This document shows, piece by piece, positions 5,744 to 6,266 of a stretch of 6,266 nucleotides of DNA. The stretch is from UBA668 sp038328705 (lineage in GTDB: Bacteria > Actinomycetota > Acidimicrobiia > Acidimicrobiales > Ilumatobacteraceae): contig JBBQMG010000192.1 in assembly GCA_038328705.1 (NCBI GenBank), positions 1-6,266 of the forward strand, in the 5' to 3' direction. The translations under genes and the position numbers were made by a program. The notes below the pieces were generated by a model. That model was not told where the DNA came from. It did not search any database and saw only the letters and a program-made list of their open reading frames with translations. Positions within the stretch are counted from its first letter, which is position 1. Every line of letters starts with the position of its first letter.

Positions 5744-6181
5744 TCAGCGGAGTAGTTCGGCCCGGCCAATCTGTCGCAGCAGGCTGGCCAGGTCGAGGTA
5801 GACCCGCTCGTTGGTGATGCGGTCTCCTTGAAACGAGAAGACCGCAATCGTCGGGACGCGGAACGACTGGCCGGTGGGCTCCAAGCCTTGGAACACACCG
5901 GTGTTCGTTCCGAGCAGATCGAACTCGGTGATGACGGTGTCGTCGTCGGCGACGTGGATACGCACGTTCTCGTGCCGCTGATCGGGGAATGCCACACGCT
6001 GGGCGCGGTGGTAAGCGAGAACCGCTTCGTCACCTTCGAAGATCTGCCCGGTGGGGACGATCTCGTAGCGAGGGGTGCCGTTGAACGTAGCCAGGCACGC
6101 GTCCCAATCGTGCTCGATCTCCGAGACGAAGTGTTCTTCGATGACGGCAAGCCGCCGCTCGCGAAGGTCGGCATTGGTCAT
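5744..6181 (-). CDS. SnoaL-like (NTF2-fold) protein, ester cyclase type
   Basis: A 145-residue protein resembling the SnoaL-like branch of the NTF2 superfamily, alpha+beta cone folds that bind small hydrophobic or polyketide-like molecules. Residues 5-33 form the opening helices (LRERRLAVIEEHFVSEIEHD). The strand-rich middle contains YEIVPTGQIFEGDEAVLAYH. The end, from VITEFDLLGTNTGVFQG through FRVPTIAVFSFQGDRITNER to VYLDLASLLRQIG, is the most characteristic part: a Y-x-D followed by LLRQIG is common in this group. The ATG at 6181-6179 is preceded by GGAG with a five-base spacer on the minus strand, a good ribosome-binding site. It converges on xylA and has no evident link to pentose use. 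Enzymatic activity is unknown; many relatives are only binding or uncharacterised proteins. Confidence 0.78.
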   Translation of the reverse strand: MTNADLRERRLAVIEEHFVSEIEHDWDACLATFNGTPRYEIVPTGQIFEGDEAVLAYHRAQRVAFPDQRHENVRIHVADDDTVITEFDLLGTNTGVFQGLEPTGQSFRVPTIAVFSFQGDRITNERVYLDLASLLRQIGRAELLR

Positions 6182-6266
6182 AGTGTCTCCGATTCGTCAA
6201 CGGCGCGTCACACCTCTGCTTTCAACCTACTCCGGGGTACCGAGGTTGATCAGGGTTCGCCATCGC

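Noticed and set aside
6182..6266. Promoter for the SnoaL-like gene at the right window edge
   Set aside because: TTGAAA on the minus strand has no acceptable -10 hexamer at 16-18 bp, and I could find no other convincing pair in the 85 bases available.

Overview
The window is GC-rich, with short intergenic gaps and genes on both strands. It reads as a chromosomal segment of a high-GC bacterium, most likely an actinobacterium (possibly Acidimicrobiia, low confidence), judging from base composition and the character of the DnaB, LacI, GNAT and VOC proteins. There are no tRNAs, rRNAs, CRISPR arrays, transposases or phage genes, and no integration scars that I can see.

Layout from left to right. 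Bases 1-258 hold the last 85 codons of the replicative helicase gene dnaB. Convergent with it is a RimJ/RimL-like GNAT acetyltransferase gene (minus strand, 835 to 273) whose frame is broken by an apparent one-base deletion near 518. A divergent gap of about 140 bp leads to an SRPBCC-fold protein (977-1459, plus). This converges on a single-domain VOC/glyoxalase-like protein (2085-1516, minus). A 58-bp divergent gap, containing a perfect 10-bp palindrome, separates the VOC gene from a plus-strand pair: a 69-residue two-helix membrane protein (2144-2353) and a 246-residue membrane protein with an HExxH motif (2375-3115).

The clearest functional unit lies at 3259-5731. A LacI-family regulator overlaps by one base with a class II (long-form) xylose isomerase gene, xylA. 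The leader before the regulator carries a promoter-like pair of hexamers and overlapping inverted-repeat sequence, so the simplest model is an autorepressed two-gene operon that responds to xylose or a related pentose. No xylulokinase gene or sugar transporter lies within the window. Just upstream, in the 3' region of the membrane-protein gene, is a compact nest of inverted repeats (3153-3213) that no gene explains. A SnoaL-like protein gene on the minus strand (6181-5744) converges on xylA and closes the window.

No clearly new system is evident. The points most worth a second look are the frame-broken GNAT gene with its upstream mini-ORF, the membrane HExxH protein, the nested inverted repeats, and the class II xylose isomerase with its own adjacent regulator.
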